Assembly (NCBI RefSeq): GCF_014269025.2
Contig: NZ_CP077094.1
Location: 3,968,001-4,032,000 of the forward strand
DNA length: 64,000 bases
DNA from: Pseudomonas promysalinigenes
GTDB lineage: Bacteria > Pseudomonadota > Gammaproteobacteria > Pseudomonadales > Pseudomonadaceae
Reading direction: 5' to 3'
Under the pieces are notes generated by a model, which saw only the letters and a program-made list of their open reading frames with translations, did no database searches and was not told the DNA's origin. Made by a program: the position numbers and the translations under genes. Shown here one piece after another: positions 62,805-64,000 of the stretch. Numbering within the stretch: the stretch's first letter is position 1; each line of letters opens with the position of its first letter.

Positions 62805-62831
62805 GTGCGGTGCCGGTGCCACACACCGCAC
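62805..62831 (+). terminator. Hairpin after the holC-linked gene
   Basis: GTGCGGTG (62805-62812), 11-nt loop, CACCGCAC (62824-62831), no U-tract. Further on, TATACT (62973-62978) could be a valS -10 hexamer; no fitting -35 was seen. Confidence 0.4.
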
Positions 62832-63018
62832 TGCATGCTTCGCGGGTAAAGCCGATCTCCCAGCCTGGTGCTCACCTTGAGGTATTAGCAGGCCTTGTGG
62901 GTTGAGGTAAGCACACGCCAGGCCCGCCTTGCCAGATAGCAGCAGCTTGTCGCCTGCGGCCCCCAGCTTGGTTATACTTCCCGGCTTTCCCGAATAAATG
63001 CACAGGGTCCCGCCGCGC

Positions 63019-64000
63019 ATGGATAAGACCTACCAGCCGCACGCCATCGAAACTTCCTGGTACAACACCTGGGAGTCCGAAAACTATTTCGCTCCACAAG
63101 GTGCAGGTGAGTCCTACACCATCATGATTCCGCCACCGAACGTGACGGGCAGCCTGCACATGGGCCACGGCTTCAACAACGCGATCATGGATGCCCTGAT
63201 CCGTTTCCGCCGCATGCAAGGCCGCGACACCCTGTGGCAGCCTGGTACCGACCACGCCGGTATCGCCACCCAGATGCTGGTTGAACGCCAGCTCGAAGCC
63301 AAGGGCCAAAGCCGCCACGACCTGGGCCGTGAAGCCTTCCTGGAGAAAATCTGGGAGTGGAAGGACCAATCAGGTGGCAATATCAGCCGTCAGATCCGTC
63401 GCCTGGGCTCGTCCGTGGACTGGAGCCGCGAACGTTTCACCATGGACGACGGCCTGTCCGAGGCGGTGAAGGAAGCCTTCGTGCGCTTGCATGAGGACGG
63501 CCTGATCTACCGTGGCAAGCGCCTGGTCAACTGGGACACCAAACTGCACACGGCCATTTCCGACCTCGAGGTGGAAAACCACGACGAGAAGGGCCACCTG
63601 TGGAACCTGCGCTATCCGCTGGCCGACGGCGCCAAGACCGCCGAAGGCAAAGACTATCTGGTGGTTGCCACCACGCGTCCGGAAACGCTGCTGGGTGACG
63701 CCGCCGTTGCCGTCAACCCGACTGACGAGCGCTACCAGGCCTTGATCGGCAAATTCGTCGAGCTGCCACTGGTCGGCCGCCGCATCCCGATCATCGCCGA
63801 CGATTATTGCGATCCCGAGTTCGGCACTGGCTGCGTGAAGATCACCCCAGCGCACGACTTCAACGACTACGAAGTCGGCAAGCGCCACAACCTGCCCCTG
63901 CTGAACATCTTCGACAAGAACGCACTGGTGCTGTCCGCCGCGCAGGCCTTCAACCTCGACGGCAGCGTCAACGAGCAGATCGAAACCGGCCTGCCTGCCC
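63019..64000 (+). CDS. valS: Valyl-tRNA synthetase (3' end outside window)
   Basis: An open frame from ATG 63019 to the window end, 327 codons of an enzyme usually near 950 aa. It starts [20 protein letters not shown]. The class I HIGH motif is HMGHG in [14 protein letters not shown], followed by [28 protein letters not shown] and, in the editing domain, [10 protein letters not shown]. The KMSKS loop lies beyond the window. Because no stop codon falls in the window, length-limited ORF callers would miss it. Confidence 0.97.
   Translation, partial: MDKTYQPHAIETSWYNTWESENYFAPQGAGESYTIMIPPPNVTGSLHMGHGFNNAIMDALIRFRRMQGRDTLWQPGTDHAGIATQMLVERQLEAKGQSRHDLGREAFLEKIWEWKDQSGGNISRQIRRLGSSVDWSRERFTMDDGLSEAVKEAFVRLHEDGLIYRGKRLVNWDTKLHTAISDLEVENHDEKGHLWNLRYPLADGAKTAEGKDYLVVATTRPETLLGDAAVAVNPTDERYQALIGKFVELPLVGRRIPIIADDYCDPEFGTGCVKITPAHDFNDYEVGKRHNLPLLNIFDKNALVLSAAQAFNLDGSVNEQIETGLPA

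Overview
The window is about 64 kb of GC-rich chromosome from a fluorescent pseudomonad, almost certainly the Pseudomonas putida group. This rests on the gene content and order (zwf-pgl-eda/hexR beside the gts-oprB glucose uptake genes and glk-edd/gap-1; arcDABC; gcsR-gcvH-gcvP-sdaA-gcvT), the long LeuA, and scattered repeats of the 'gggagcgggttcacccgc' type found in that group. It is core metabolic chromosome. I see no insertion sequence, prophage, CRISPR array, rRNA or tRNA. The first gene (mltF) and the last (valS) are cut by the window edges.

Layout. 1-8.2 kb: end of mltF; tadA and the multicopper oxidase gene cumA; a four-gene cluster of unknown role (exported protein, two-helix membrane protein, a 36-codon ORF overlapping both neighbours, M48 metalloprotease); a divergent PchR-like AraC regulator; a DUF2254 membrane protein. 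8.4-15.4 kb: guaB-guaA with a clear sigma-70 promoter, a zinc-ribbon protein, a TauE/SafE permease, xseA and an M23 endopeptidase. 15.4-17.6 kb: REP-like repeats, a candidate leucine-rich leader peptide and leuA. 17.7-36.1 kb: a near-complete Entner-Doudoroff island. GtsABCD and OprB import glucose; Glk, Zwf, Pgl, Edd, Eda and Gap-1 take it to pyruvate and 1,3-bisphosphoglycerate. HexR and the GtrS/GltR two-component system lie inside the island, HexR-type operators sit at zwf and gap-1/edd, and Crc/Hfq-type CA motifs sit at the gtsA and oprB ribosome-binding sites.

36.2-41.8 kb: a Fur-box-headed iron/heme cell-surface signalling cluster (ECF sigma factor, FecR anti-sigma factor, TonB heme receptor, HemO heme oxygenase, DUF454 membrane protein). 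41.7-48.5 kb: two divergent arcD paralogues separated by an AT-rich spacer with an ANR-type promoter, then arcA-arcB-arcC ending in an intrinsic terminator. 48.5-56.6 kb: a DUF5064-like protein, then the sigma-54 activator GcsR and its glycine cleavage/serine deaminase operon. The control region carries three GcsR-like 18-mers, an IHF-like site and a -24/-12 promoter. 57-64 kb: a cold-shock protein, an RDD protein, lptF-lptG, pepA, holC, a small hypothetical gene and the start of valS.

The window holds no obviously new defence or mobile system. The most useful unexplained items are the overlapping small ORF and M48 cluster, the leuA leader, the complete regulatory layout in front of gcvH, and the spacer between the two arcD genes.
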